From CAZSDU01 sp964429135 (GTDB lineage Bacteria > Bacteroidota > Bacteroidia > Bacteroidales > FEN-979), in NCBI GenBank assembly GCA_964429135.1, contig CAYSAU010000009.1, forward strand, positions 66,561 to 130,560: a DNA stretch of 64,000 nucleotides, read 5' to 3'. The notes below the pieces were generated by a model, which worked only from the letters and a program-made list of their open reading frames with translations, did not search any database and was not told the origin of the DNA. Made by a program: the position numbers and the translations under genes. This document shows positions 43,320 through 52,478 of the stretch, piece by piece (the stretch's first letter is position 1; every line of letters begins with the position of its first letter).

Positions 43320-44297
43320 TTAAAAACCACTTCCGTTTAAAAAATGTTTTATCAATTCTTCCACTTTTAGCCCTTCCGCCTCGGCTTTATAATTTCTGAC
43401 AATCCTGTGGCGGAGCACGGAATTGGCCACAGCCCGGATATCTTCAATATCCGGTGAATATTTTCCGTTGAGCACAGCGTGGCATTTGGCCCCAAGGATA
43501 AGGTACTGCGAGGCCCTTGGCCCAGCACCCCAGATAAGGTAAGCATTGGCCCAGTCATCTGCCGCCTTAGTGTGAGGCCTCGTTCTGGAAACCAGCTTCA
43601 CAGCATACTGAAACACATTATCAGGAACAGGCACTTTACGTATAAGCTGTTGGAAAAACAGGATTTCATCAGCCGTTATCACTACGGAAGGAGTAACAGA
43701 TTTTTCAGTGGTGGTTGTTTTGACAATTTCTATTTCCTCATCAACAGAAGGGTAATCCAACCAGATGTTGAACATAAACCTGTCAAGCTGGGCTTCAGGC
43801 AAAGGATAGGTTCCTTCCTGTTCGATCGGATTCTGGGTAGCCAGGACGAAAAAGGGTTCTTCGAGAGAATACGTCGACCCCGCCACCGTCACGGCTTTTT
43901 CCTGCATGGCTTCAAGTAAAGCAGATTGGGTTTTAGGGGGTGTACGATTGATCTCATCCGCCAGTATGATATTTGCAAAAACCGGTCCCCTGATAAACCT
44001 GAATTTTCGACTTTCATCGAGAATTTCAGTGCCAATTATATCCGAAGGCATGAGATCAGGCGTAAATTGAATACGGTTATAACTCAGTCCCAGTGTTCTC
44101 GATATAGTATTCACCATGAGGGTCTTGGCCAAACCAGGTACACCGACAAGCAGACAATGTCCTTTGCAGAAAATCGAAATCAGAAGATTTTTGATTACCT
44201 CGTCCTGTCCGACAATAACCCTGGCAATTTCTGTTCTGAGCAGCTTATATTTTTCAACCAGCGCATTGACTGCTTCTACATCCGAATGATAAGGCAT
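43320..44297 (-). CDS. MoxR-family AAA+ ATPase
   Basis: This 325-residue AAA+ ATPase of the MoxR branch has Walker A GVPGLAKTLMVN, Walker B IILADEINRTPPKTQSALLEAMQE and sensor ATQNPIEQEGTYPLPEAQLDRF, all characteristic. MoxR proteins act as chaperones that insert metals or activate partner proteins containing von Willebrand A domains. Here the usual partners (DUF58, BatA/BatB) do not follow; pstS starts ten bases downstream. The C-terminal lid (HRIVRNYKAEAEGLKVEELI) is complete. It lies ten bases after the SurA-like gene. Confidence 0.93.
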   Translation of the reverse strand: MPYHSDVEAVNALVEKYKLLRTEIARVIVGQDEVIKNLLISIFCKGHCLLVGVPGLAKTLMVNTISRTLGLSYNRIQFTPDLMPSDIIGTEILDESRKFRFIRGPVFANIILADEINRTPPKTQSALLEAMQEKAVTVAGSTYSLEEPFFVLATQNPIEQEGTYPLPEAQLDRFMFNIWLDYPSVDEEIEIVKTTTTEKSVTPSVVITADEILFFQQLIRKVPVPDNVFQYAVKLVSRTRPHTKAADDWANAYLIWGAGPRASQYLILGAKCHAVLNGKYSPDIEDIRAVANSVLRHRIVRNYKAEAEGLKVEELIKHFLNGSGF

Positions 44298-44307
44298 AAA
44301 TCAGGTT

Positions 44308-45669
44308 TTATTTTTTCAACCATTTCCGTTGGAACGGGCAATCCAGGTATTCATCCTTGATGGAGATATAGGTACTGGCTGTTTTCTGCATGATCCACTC
44401 ATCAATGGTCTCTATCTTTTTCTTTTCCAAAGCAAGTTGCTGAATCCTGGCATAATCTTCCTCAAGATTGGCTTTATGAGGGTTGCTCCTCGACTTAAGA
44501 TAATAAATCCTGTATTCCTGTTTTCCCCGCTCAGATTTTAGCAGGATGGGAGCCGAAATATCCCCGACCTTCAGTTTATCCACGATAAAGAAAATTTTTG
44601 CATCCAATTGGCTGGCTTCAAACCGGGTATTCCCTGTAAGCGGATTGATCATCAAGCCCCCGCTGGTTTTATTGGGATCATCAGAATAAAGGAGGACGGC
44701 CTTATCGAAATCCAGCTTTTTAGCTTTGATCTGAATCGCGAGGCTATCCAGAAAGAGTTTGGTTTTATTCAGGTTGAGTGTGGAAACCTGAGGTTGAAGC
44801 AAGATATGCCTGACGTTGATGTATTCCCCCCTTCGCTCTACCATTTGGATAAGATGAAACCCATCCTCCGTTTCTACCACATCCGAGATCTCACCTGGTT
44901 TGAGTTTGAAAGCGGCAGCTTCAAATTCAAGGCGCATATCCCCTCTTTTAAACATACCCAACTCTCCACCCTGTTTGGAAGATCCCGGGTCTTCTGAATA
45001 CAGAACAGCAAGGGTGGCAAAATCATCCCCTTTGGCAATCCTTTCCTTAAATCCTTTGAGTTTGTTTTTCACGATTTGTTTTTCCTCATCCCCGATGAAC
45101 GGTTGCCTGAGCAAAACCCCGATCTCAAACTCAGCATTGATCAGGGGAATACTGTCCTTGGGGATTTTTCTGAAAAAAGATTTAACTTCAGAAGGAGTGA
45201 TGACTACCTCTTTAGTAATTTTCTGCTGTTCCTGTTCAACCAGCATCTGTTCCCTGATGACATCTCTCAGCTCTGATTTTATCTCAAGAAGAGATTTCTG
45301 AAAATGTTCTTCGAGGCGTTCTGGTGATCCGGCCTGGGAAATAAAATAACGCATCCGCCTGTCCATTTCTCCTTCAACCTGAGTATCGGTAACCTTGATA
45401 CTGTCGACCTGCGACTGGTGAAGCATTAATTTCTGAAATAATAGGTTTTCCAGAATCTGACATTTCACCTTGGTAGCGCTGCCCATGATATTTCCCTGGC
45501 TGCGAAACTGCAGATACTGATTCTCAATATCTGAGACCAAAATGACATTTCCACCGATAATCGCTACCACGCCATCTACAATTTGCTGGTTGTCCTCCTG
45601 AGCAATTGCTTTTTGCTGATATTGGATAAAAAGGAAAAGAAATAAACAAAACAAACGAAATATTTTCAT
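44308..45669 (-). CDS. SurA-like periplasmic peptidylprolyl isomerase
   Basis: The 453-residue protein has a signal peptide (IFRLFCLFLFLFIQYQQKAIAQ), a SurA N-terminal chaperone domain (VDGVVAIIGGNVILVSDIENQY) and two parvulin-type rotamase domains. The first is around LLRQPFIGDEEKQIVK, with LAVLYSEDPGSSKQGGELG and VETEDGFHLIQMVERRGEYI. The second follows it and is more degenerate (KAVLLYSDDPNKTSGGLM). SurA escorts outer-membrane proteins through the periplasm. It is the third of three consecutive chaperone-type genes on the minus strand. Confidence 0.9.
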   Translation of the reverse strand: MKIFRLFCLFLFLFIQYQQKAIAQEDNQQIVDGVVAIIGGNVILVSDIENQYLQFRSQGNIMGSATKVKCQILENLLFQKLMLHQSQVDSIKVTDTQVEGEMDRRMRYFISQAGSPERLEEHFQKSLLEIKSELRDVIREQMLVEQEQQKITKEVVITPSEVKSFFRKIPKDSIPLINAEFEIGVLLRQPFIGDEEKQIVKNKLKGFKERIAKGDDFATLAVLYSEDPGSSKQGGELGMFKRGDMRLEFEAAAFKLKPGEISDVVETEDGFHLIQMVERRGEYINVRHILLQPQVSTLNLNKTKLFLDSLAIQIKAKKLDFDKAVLLYSDDPNKTSGGLMINPLTGNTRFEASQLDAKIFFIVDKLKVGDISAPILLKSERGKQEYRIYYLKSRSNPHKANLEEDYARIQQLALEKKKIETIDEWIMQKTASTYISIKDEYLDCPFQRKWLKK

Positions 45670-45695
45670 GAAATCTTGTTTAGGGTATGACCCGG

Positions 45696-46577
45696 TTAAT
45701 ATTTCTCGAAATCATTTTTTTTCAGCGCTTGTTGATAAATATCATCCTGCATTCTGGAAAGAAGATCTAACTTTCGCTTATTCAAAATAATTTCCTTTAT
45801 TCTTGGTTTTTCAAAACTGAGTGGAGAAATCCCTTCCTTGATTTTGAAATCCTTAAACCTTACCAGGTAAACAAAGTTGGAATCCTGGTATTCAAGATCA
45901 CGATGGTTTTTCAAAAATTCTTCCTGATTATACGTTTTTACGGGTATTTGCCTTAAAACATCATTAAAAAGAAGCCAATTCTGATCATCCAGAAAATAAT
46001 CCGAAGCCGTCTTTTCACACAAATCAGCCAGTTTCATTCTATCCTCATCATCAGAAGCGTTCAACAAGGAACGGAATATTTTCTTATTGGTGGTATTCAA
46101 GGGTAATTTAACGTAGCGTAACTGAACAATGTTATCCTTGAGCAAAAAATTATTCTGGTTGGCATCATAATATGATTCAATTTCCTCATCTGTAACCAGG
46201 GTGTCAAGTTTTTGCCTGACGAGGGCATTTTCATAGGTATACGTAAGCAGTGCGTTTTTATAATTCTCCAGTTGCTTGGAAAAGTCCATCTGTTCACTGC
46301 TTAAATTGGTTTCAGCAAGATGGATGATCAGCTGTTTCCTGATCCAACTGTCGATATACGACTGCATCAGAACCACACTATCCCCCGGGTTGGTGCCCTT
46401 AGGGATGACCCCTTTAATGTCGGAATCATAGAGGTAAACATCATAAACCCTTGCCAATGCTCTATCATTTTTATTTTTCCAAAAAGCAGAACAGGAAGCA
46501 AGAGAAAGCAGCAGAAAAAGAATTAAATTCTTTGACCCTGATTTACTTAATTTTTGCCAAAACTTCTTTGTTGACAT
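45696..46577 (-). CDS. Lipoprotein resembling the chaperone part of SurA/PpiC proteins
   Basis: The 293-residue protein has a lipoprotein signal with SLASCSAF (Cys lipidation). The body is helical and resembles the N-terminal part of SurA-type chaperones (SYIDSWIRKQLIIHLAETN and LVTDEEIESYYDANQNNFLLKD in shortened form). I see no parvulin rotamase motif (no GGxLG/xFGxH pattern), so it is probably a non-enzymatic chaperone. The gene overlaps the end of the upstream parvulin gene by 35 bases and is followed after 26 bases by the SurA-like gene. Close spacing supports joint function in outer-membrane protein traffic. Confidence 0.78.
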   Translation of the reverse strand: MSTKKFWQKLSKSGSKNLILFLLLSLASCSAFWKNKNDRALARVYDVYLYDSDIKGVIPKGTNPGDSVVLMQSYIDSWIRKQLIIHLAETNLSSEQMDFSKQLENYKNALLTYTYENALVRQKLDTLVTDEEIESYYDANQNNFLLKDNIVQLRYVKLPLNTTNKKIFRSLLNASDDEDRMKLADLCEKTASDYFLDDQNWLLFNDVLRQIPVKTYNQEEFLKNHRDLEYQDSNFVYLVRFKDFKIKEGISPLSFEKPRIKEIILNKRKLDLLSRMQDDIYQQALKKNDFEKY

Positions 46578-48531
46578 TTACCGGGTATTTCGACTTCAGG
46601 GTAGAAATCCATGCCGTTTCCAGATAATTCTGATAATCAGCAGTGATGAGTCCGCGTGCTTCATTCAAAGCCTTGGGTTCAGGTTTCAGCACATTTTTAA
46701 CCATGATAAACACGGTTCCTGAATCAGTAACGATATCTTTTGATAAACCCGTTGTCCAGGGAATGGTATCAATATAACGGTTCTCCTTTAAAGAATATTT
46801 ACCACTTTCAATGGACAGGATTTTGACGGAATCTGAATTCATTTCTTTCAGGATAGAAGCTTCAGGTAAACCGGATTTTACAAAATTCCTGACTTTCTGC
46901 AGTTGCTTAGTATTTTTAACCGTGTAAATACTTGCATCCAGGCGGGGACCCCACATGTAATTGTTTTTGTTCTTTTCATAGAACTCCTTCAACCCTGTAG
47001 TATCCTTAACCGCTTTTGACCAGACTTTTTGATCCGTGAGGTCAAAGAGCAGGATGCCATCCCGATACTCTCCCATCAGGGTTTTAAATTCGGGATATTT
47101 CTGCTCAAGCTGGCTGTTCTCCCATTTAATCAGGTAATCATTCAAAAAATCCTTATACATCCTATTCACATATATTTCTATCTGCTCTTTGTCTTTCCTT
47201 CTCTGTTTCCCGGCCAGGTAGTCAGTAAAATCCGTCTGGCGAACACTCAGGTTGCCAATTTTAAAAAGGTTCTTGGTCAGCCCCTTGGCCAGGGATGCAT
47301 CCCATTTCCCGGAAAAAATACTGTCGGTGACTACAGTATAAAAATCATTCAGCGCCTCTTTATTTTCGGTAAGGTTATATTCCTTTTTAATGCGCTCGAT
47401 GACGACATCTTTAGATTTGCTCGCCCGGATATCTTTGGAGACTCTTTGTTTCAGCTCAACCTTTTCTTCTTCCAGGCTAGCGGGTACTTTCTTCTCCACA
47501 AGCCGGATGATATGCCAACCATAGGAAGTCAGCAAAGGAGCTGAAAAATCGCCTGGATTATTAAGATCATCAATGGCTTCGATAAACTCAGGTACCATAC
47601 GGTTAACACCGAACTTAGGCAATACCCCGCCTTTTAATGCAGATCCTTTGTCGTCGGAATAGGTTTTGACCAGTTCTTCAAAGTTGGCACCTGCCTTCAG
47701 TTTTATATAAATCGAATCAATTTTGGCCTTCATATTAGCCGAGTCAGATGCCGTAGCATTCTTAGGAATGGTAATAAAGATATGCGCCACCGTGACTTTT
47801 CCCATGGCCGGCTTTTTCGCGGTCAGCTTGATCACGTGAAAACCATAATCTGTTCGTATGGGACGAGATATTTCTCCCACTTTCAGTTGATATGCCCCGG
47901 TTTCGAAGGGATAAACCATATCAAATACGGTAAAATAACCAAGATCACCACGATTTCCTTTGATAAACGGATGTTGCTGGTTGGCCTCCCTATCCTGGGC
48001 TGAAGGGTCTTCAGAAACTTCTACGGCAATTTTTTCAAAAGATTCGCCCTTTTTCAGCCGTTCTATTACTTTCATGGCCTTCTGATAGGCAATCAGGGTA
48101 TCGGCAGGTAAGGCATCGGGTGCAAGTCGAAAGAAAATGTGGCTGGCACGGATATCATAAAGACTACGATCATAGGCTTCGTTGATCAGATTGTCCACCA
48201 CTTTTTCATCTGTGAAATAAGGTTTTGCCAACTGATCGCGGTATCCGTTTAGCTCATTACGGAAACTGCTCAAGGTGTCCAGGCCAAGGTCTTCTGCTTC
48301 CCTGACTTTCAGTTTAAAATTGATAAAAAGGTCGAGGTATTCCTCCAGGGATTTTTTATCCATGGTCTCTCCTTTGATATTGTTCTTTTGGTAAATGTTC
48401 ATGAACTCACCTACCGTAACTCCTTTACCTCCAATGGTCAACAGCACTTCATCCGGACTGACCTGGGAAAAACCCTGAATAGAAATAAAAATGAACAGTG
48501 ACAGAATAATTTTGAAATTCAAGCTTTTCAT
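46543..48531 (-). CDS. Periplasmic peptidylprolyl isomerase with two parvulin domains
   Basis: The 662-residue protein has a signal peptide (IILSLFIFISIQGFSQ). An N-terminal SurA-like helical region contains YLDLFINFKLKVREAEDLG. The first parvulin domain contains ASHIFFRLAPDA, EDPSAQDREANQ, GNRGDLGYFTVFDMVYPFE and DYGFHVIKLTAK. The second contains VAHIFITIP, YSDDKGSALKGGVLPKFG and SYGWHIIRLVEKK. Both keep the His residues of active parvulins. The remaining 280 residues are a helical C-terminal region. The protein should help fold exported proteins. It is 30 bases downstream of guaB and first of the chaperone trio. Confidence 0.9.
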   Translation of the reverse strand: MKSLNFKIILSLFIFISIQGFSQVSPDEVLLTIGGKGVTVGEFMNIYQKNNIKGETMDKKSLEEYLDLFINFKLKVREAEDLGLDTLSSFRNELNGYRDQLAKPYFTDEKVVDNLINEAYDRSLYDIRASHIFFRLAPDALPADTLIAYQKAMKVIERLKKGESFEKIAVEVSEDPSAQDREANQQHPFIKGNRGDLGYFTVFDMVYPFETGAYQLKVGEISRPIRTDYGFHVIKLTAKKPAMGKVTVAHIFITIPKNATASDSANMKAKIDSIYIKLKAGANFEELVKTYSDDKGSALKGGVLPKFGVNRMVPEFIEAIDDLNNPGDFSAPLLTSYGWHIIRLVEKKVPASLEEEKVELKQRVSKDIRASKSKDVVIERIKKEYNLTENKEALNDFYTVVTDSIFSGKWDASLAKGLTKNLFKIGNLSVRQTDFTDYLAGKQRRKDKEQIEIYVNRMYKDFLNDYLIKWENSQLEQKYPEFKTLMGEYRDGILLFDLTDQKVWSKAVKDTTGLKEFYEKNKNNYMWGPRLDASIYTVKNTKQLQKVRNFVKSGLPEASILKEMNSDSVKILSIESGKYSLKENRYIDTIPWTTGLSKDIVTDSGTVFIMVKNVLKPEPKALNEARGLITADYQNYLETAWISTLKSKYPVNVNKEVLAKIK

Positions 48532-48561
48532 AGTTCAAAAATTTTAAAATACTGTTTTGTT

Positions 48562-50028
48562 TTATCGACTGTAGTTTGGTGCTTCACTAATGATGGTGAC
48601 ATCATGCGGGTGGCTTTCTGTCACGCCGGCTGCAGTAATTTTCATAAACCTGGCTTTCTGAAGGTCCTCCATCTTGGCAGATCCGGTATATCCCATTCCG
48701 GCCCTTAATCCACCTACCATCTGATAAATAACCTCAGATAAAGAGCCTTTATAGGGTACCCTGCCCACAATTCCCTCCGGCACAAGTTTTTTGATATCAT
48801 CTTCCGCATCCTGGAAATAACGGTCTTTGGAGCCAAGCTGCATGGCCTCAATAGAACCCATTCCGCGATAGGTTTTAAACTTCCGGCCTTCGAAAATTAT
48901 CGTTTCTCCCGGAGATTCATCCACTCCGGCAAATAGCGAACCTGCCATGATTGAATTTGCACCAGCAGCAATGGCTTTTACGATATCTCCGGTATAACGG
49001 ATACCGCCATCGGCGATGACAGCCACTCCGCTTCCCTTCAAGGCCTGGGAAACATTGTAAATTGCTGAAAGCTGCGGAATTCCTATCCCCGCGATAATTC
49101 GGGTGGTACAGATGGAACCTGGGCCGATACCCACTTTTACAGCATCCACACCAAGGTTTGCCAGATCTTTGGCGGCATCTGCAGTTCCGATATTCCCAAC
49201 AATCAATTCCACAGAAGGATAAGCAGATTTCACGGCTTTTGCCATTTCCATCACCCCCTTTGAATGTCCATGGGCAGTATCAATCACAATCGCATCAACT
49301 CCTTCTCTGACCAGAGCAGCCACCCGCTCCATGGTATCGGAAGCAATGCCGATGGCTGCCGCCACCCTTAAACGCCCCAGACTGTCTTTACAGGCATTCG
49401 GACGGGCTTTGATCTTGATGATGTCCTTATACGTGATGAGGCCGACCAGCTTGTTATGTTTATCCACAACCGGTAGCTTTTCAATTTTATGCTGCTGCAG
49501 TATCGCCTCCGCTTGTTCAAAATCCGTGAATTCGCTGATTGTTATAACCTTGCAGGTCATTACTTCCGTTACCGGTCTTGAAAGGTCCCGTTCAAAACGT
49601 AAATCACGGTTGGTGACAATACCCACCAGTTCATGACGGGTGTTCACAACCGGAATTCCGCCTATGCTGAATTCTTTCATCAACGACAAAGCATCTGAGA
49701 CCAGGGCATCTTCCAGTAAAACGACAGGATCAAGAATGGTCCCGTTCTCAGCCCGCTTGACTTTTCTTACCTGTATTGCCTGAGCCTCAACCGTCATATT
49801 TTTATGAAGAACCCCTATTCCTCCTTCCTGTGCCATGGCAATGGCCATACGGGATTCCGTTACGGTATCCATGGCCGCAGAAACAATCGGAATATTGAGC
49901 TTGATGTTCCTAGAAAACGGAGAGGTGATATCTACATCACGGGGAAGTACAGATGAATACGCTGGCACCAGCAGAACGTCATCGTACGTAAGCCCCTCTC
50001 CAAAAAATTTGTCTGAATTCAGGAACAT
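48562..50028 (-). CDS. guaB: IMP dehydrogenase
   Basis: This 488-residue enzyme oxidises IMP to XMP, the committed step of GMP synthesis. The catalytic barrel is interrupted by two CBS domains (about residues 95-205), which bind nucleotides. The catalytic Cys lies in VGIGPGSICTTRIIAGIGIPQ (seen as GPGSICTTR), and the flap shows GMGSIEAMQ. LTYDDVLLVPAYSSVLP is the N-terminal signature. It starts 21 bases after a promoter box and leads the long collinear run into the chaperone genes and pst. Confidence 0.97.
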   Translation of the reverse strand: MFLNSDKFFGEGLTYDDVLLVPAYSSVLPRDVDITSPFSRNIKLNIPIVSAAMDTVTESRMAIAMAQEGGIGVLHKNMTVEAQAIQVRKVKRAENGTILDPVVLLEDALVSDALSLMKEFSIGGIPVVNTRHELVGIVTNRDLRFERDLSRPVTEVMTCKVITISEFTDFEQAEAILQQHKIEKLPVVDKHNKLVGLITYKDIIKIKARPNACKDSLGRLRVAAAIGIASDTMERVAALVREGVDAIVIDTAHGHSKGVMEMAKAVKSAYPSVELIVGNIGTADAAKDLANLGVDAVKVGIGPGSICTTRIIAGIGIPQLSAIYNVSQALKGSGVAVIADGGIRYTGDIVKAIAAGANSIMAGSLFAGVDESPGETIIFEGRKFKTYRGMGSIEAMQLGSKDRYFQDAEDDIKKLVPEGIVGRVPYKGSLSEVIYQMVGGLRAGMGYTGSAKMEDLQKARFMKITAAGVTESHPHDVTIISEAPNYSR

Positions 50029-50048
50029 AGGCCTAACATTTAGGGGTA

Positions 50049-50056
50049 CAAAGGTA
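50049..50056 (-). promoter_or_regulatory. Promoter -7 box of guaB
   Basis: The minus-strand sequence TACCTTTG lies 20 bases before the guaB ATG at 50028. It may drive the whole run down to pstB, as no other clear box is seen inside it. Confidence 0.6.
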
Positions 50057-50141
50057 AAAAAAATAATCTCAACCGAGCATGATTAAGTGTTCATACAAGC
50101 CTGAAAAACTCAGAAAAAATAAAATTTACAGGGATTCTTTG

Positions 50142-50149
50142 TATTTTTG
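50142..50149 (+). promoter_or_regulatory. Promoter -7 box of the acyltransferase gene
   Basis: TATTTTTG matches TAnnTTTG. Its last G is the first base of a GTG that opens the longest reading frame, so that start cannot be used and the ATG at 50179 is preferred. Confidence 0.55.
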
Positions 50150-50178
50150 TGCCCCTTTGTCATCAACAAGCCTTGTTT

Positions 50179-50955
50179 ATGCTCGTTCATAACGAATATC
50201 ACACGCCTGAAGAAACGCCCCGTTTTCTTCTCGACCATCTCAGTTTCAATACCCGTATCTATTTCATGAGCCGTTATATAGGGATTATCTTTTCGACAAG
50301 AAAATCCGCCATGAAAGGCACTTACGACACCCAGGCCTGGGTCGATTCTTCCCTTGATATCTTTCGACTGATTGAAGGATGCGGAGGACGGTTTCATATT
50401 ACCGGGCTTGATAACATCAGAAAAACCGTAAACCCGGTTATTTTCGTAAGCAATCATATGAGTACCCTGGAAACCATGATCTTCCCAGGAATTATCCAGC
50501 CCCTGAAAAACATCACCTTTGTGGTCAAGGATGCCCTGGTCAGGCATTTTGCTTTCAAACATGTGATGTGTTCCCGTGACCCTATTGTTCTGAGCAGGGA
50601 AAATCCCAGGGAGGATTTCAGGATTGTCATGGAAAAAGGGCCAGAATATTTTAAGAAAGGAATTTCCATTGTCATCTTTCCCCAAAGTACCCGCAGGATC
50701 AATTTCATCCCTTCTGAATTTAATACGCTGGGGACAAAACTCGCCCTGAAAGCAGGAGTTGATATCATCCCGGTCGCCATTAAAACAGATTTCTGGGGTA
50801 ACGGAAGATTCACCGGGTACCTGGGTCCGATAAACCGAAAAAAACCAATTTATATTTCATTCGGAGAAGCCATTCCGGTAACCGGAAATGGAAAAAATGA
50901 ACATCAGTATATCCTTAATTTCATCCATGATCACCTGAAAACCTGGAACCAATAA
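50179..50955 (+). CDS. PlsC-like 1-acyl-glycerophosphate acyltransferase family protein
   Basis: The 258-residue protein has the PlsC-type acyltransferase core. Motif I is VSNHMSTLET at residues 90-99: His93 is present but Glu98 replaces the Asp of the usual HX4D pair. Motif III is FPQSTRR (168-174), a variant of FPEGTRS. Motif IV, GVDIIPVAIKTDFW, is intact. No transmembrane helix is obvious. The family acylates lysophospholipids or related hydroxyl groups; the substitutions make the substrate or even activity uncertain. The start follows the promoter at 50142-50149. The next gene begins directly after the stop codon. Confidence 0.85.
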   Translation: MLVHNEYHTPEETPRFLLDHLSFNTRIYFMSRYIGIIFSTRKSAMKGTYDTQAWVDSSLDIFRLIEGCGGRFHITGLDNIRKTVNPVIFVSNHMSTLETMIFPGIIQPLKNITFVVKDALVRHFAFKHVMCSRDPIVLSRENPREDFRIVMEKGPEYFKKGISIVIFPQSTRRINFIPSEFNTLGTKLALKAGVDIIPVAIKTDFWGNGRFTGYLGPINRKKPIYISFGEAIPVTGNGKNEHQYILNFIHDHLKTWNQ

Positions 50956-51345
50956 ATGGAATCATTTGAAATTCAAACAACATTCCCTGCCTCTGCCATG
51001 CAATTATACCATGCCTGGCTGGATAGTGCCACGCATTCCGCCATGACTGGCACACAAGCCGAAATCGATCCTTCTCCTGATGGGGAATTCAGCATTTTCG
51101 GAGGATATATTACAGGAAAAAATGTTGAACTATTGCCTGGAGAGAGAATCGTGCAACGATGGAGAACCACGGAATTTCCGGTCAAAAGTCCGGATTCCAT
51201 GCTCAAGGTGATCTTTGAAGAGACGGGTAAGTCAACAAAAATGATCATCAGACATACCAAGATCCCTGAGGGACAGGCGAAAGACTACCGACAAGGCTGG
51301 AAAGAAAACTATTTCAGACCTATGAAGGCTTTTTTTGGAAAATAA
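50956..51345 (+). CDS. SRPBCC (AHSA1-like) domain protein
   Basis: This 129-residue single-domain protein has the START/SRPBCC fold as in activators of Hsp90 ATPase homologue 1. Visible features are TFPASAMQLYHAWLDSATHSAMTG, DPSPDGEFSIFGGYITGK, LPGERIVQRWR, and a C-terminal amphipathic helix (DYRQGWKENYFRPMKAFF). Such proteins bind hydrophobic ligands or partners; no ligand can be named here. Its ATG follows the acyltransferase stop codon with no gap, and the methyltransferase gene starts three bases after its own stop, so the three are likely one operon. Confidence 0.87.
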   Translation: MESFEIQTTFPASAMQLYHAWLDSATHSAMTGTQAEIDPSPDGEFSIFGGYITGKNVELLPGERIVQRWRTTEFPVKSPDSMLKVIFEETGKSTKMIIRHTKIPEGQAKDYRQGWKENYFRPMKAFFGK

Positions 51346-51348
51346 AAC

Positions 51349-52440
51349 ATGCTCGAGAGGATTTTCAGCCTTTTAAAAATTCCTGCCATGCTTAGCGGCA
51401 ATGTATATGACCGTGTGGAACCCTGCTGCATTTGCGGTGAAAAAAAGGGCATGAAAATCGGAACCGTCGATTTCTGGGATCTCCAGGAAGCCATCCTGGT
51501 TAAATGCCAGAAGTGCAGCAATGTCCAACTGGATCCAAAACTGACGAACAGAAACACTGAAACCGGTTGCCAGGCTTATTATTATTTTGAGAAGCAGCAG
51601 ACTTCAAGCCGGGAACTGCAGAGAAACATGATACGGAACTATCGCAGGGGGGTGTTGTTCGCCTATCAGTTGAAAAAAAAAGGCTTTAACCCGCAAAGCC
51701 TTTTGGAACTGGGACCGGGCAGCGGGTATTTTGCTTCAGGCATACAAGGTATATTTCCCGGATGCAAGGTCACAGTCATGGATGTGGTGGATGAAGTGCT
51801 CAATAAAAACCGGAATGATCATGAATTCGAAACCATAAAAGGAACGATTGAAGATGGAATAATCTGCGGAGAAAAACAATTTGACCTGATCATTGCAAGG
51901 GATATCCTGGAACATGTCAATGATGTTTCTGCTGCGATTGAACAGGTATCCACCTGCCTGAAGGAAGGCGGATATTTTCATTTTCTCACACCCAATGGCC
52001 ATGAAGACGTCTGGGGCCATTATTTATTCTGGAAAAAATATCACAAGCCATCTGAGCTGCTGATCAATCACGTGAACTATTTTGATGGTCGTGGATTACT
52101 TGATTTATTGAATCATCATCAACTCGAAGCCGTGCATTATTTCACCTTCCGGTTTAAAACCACTTTGCGTGGGAAAGGATGGTCCCGTAAGCATAAACTT
52201 CAAGCTCAGGGATCAGAACAAAGATCCGCTGAAAAGATGATTTCAGCATCACTTCAATCCGGGTTCAGAGAGGATGAAACAAACCTCAGACGGCCATGGT
52301 ATTTTCAAAAAAAATTCCGGAGAATAGGCATTTTCCTGGCTTTTTACCATCATTGCATCTTTTTGAAACTTCCTCCTCAGTATAATCTTGGTCATGAGAT
52401 CTACGGATTATTTAAAAAGAGAAAAAGCCAAAATCAATGA
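51349..52440 (+). CDS. Class I SAM-dependent methyltransferase with N-terminal zinc-ribbon-like motif
   Basis: The 363-residue protein starts with a CxxC...CxxC region (CCICGEKKG and VKCQKCSNVQLDP, about residues 22-60), as in methyltransferases that act on sugars or quinone-like compounds. The Rossmann methyltransferase core follows: LLELGPGSGYFASGIQ is motif I, VTVMDVVDEVL holds the acidic SAM-binding residue, and FDLIIARDILEHVNDV is the later motif. About 110 C-terminal residues, basic and aromatic, are not recognised. The substrate is unknown. Upstream neighbours (acyltransferase, SRPBCC protein) may share a lipid or envelope context. Confidence 0.82.
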   Translation: MLERIFSLLKIPAMLSGNVYDRVEPCCICGEKKGMKIGTVDFWDLQEAILVKCQKCSNVQLDPKLTNRNTETGCQAYYYFEKQQTSSRELQRNMIRNYRRGVLFAYQLKKKGFNPQSLLELGPGSGYFASGIQGIFPGCKVTVMDVVDEVLNKNRNDHEFETIKGTIEDGIICGEKQFDLIIARDILEHVNDVSAAIEQVSTCLKEGGYFHFLTPNGHEDVWGHYLFWKKYHKPSELLINHVNYFDGRGLLDLLNHHQLEAVHYFTFRFKTTLRGKGWSRKHKLQAQGSEQRSAEKMISASLQSGFREDETNLRRPWYFQKKFRRIGIFLAFYHHCIFLKLPPQYNLGHEIYGLFKKRKSQNQ

Positions 52441-52478
52441 GAGAAATCTGGGTTATTTGCTGAACCTCACGGAAAGCG

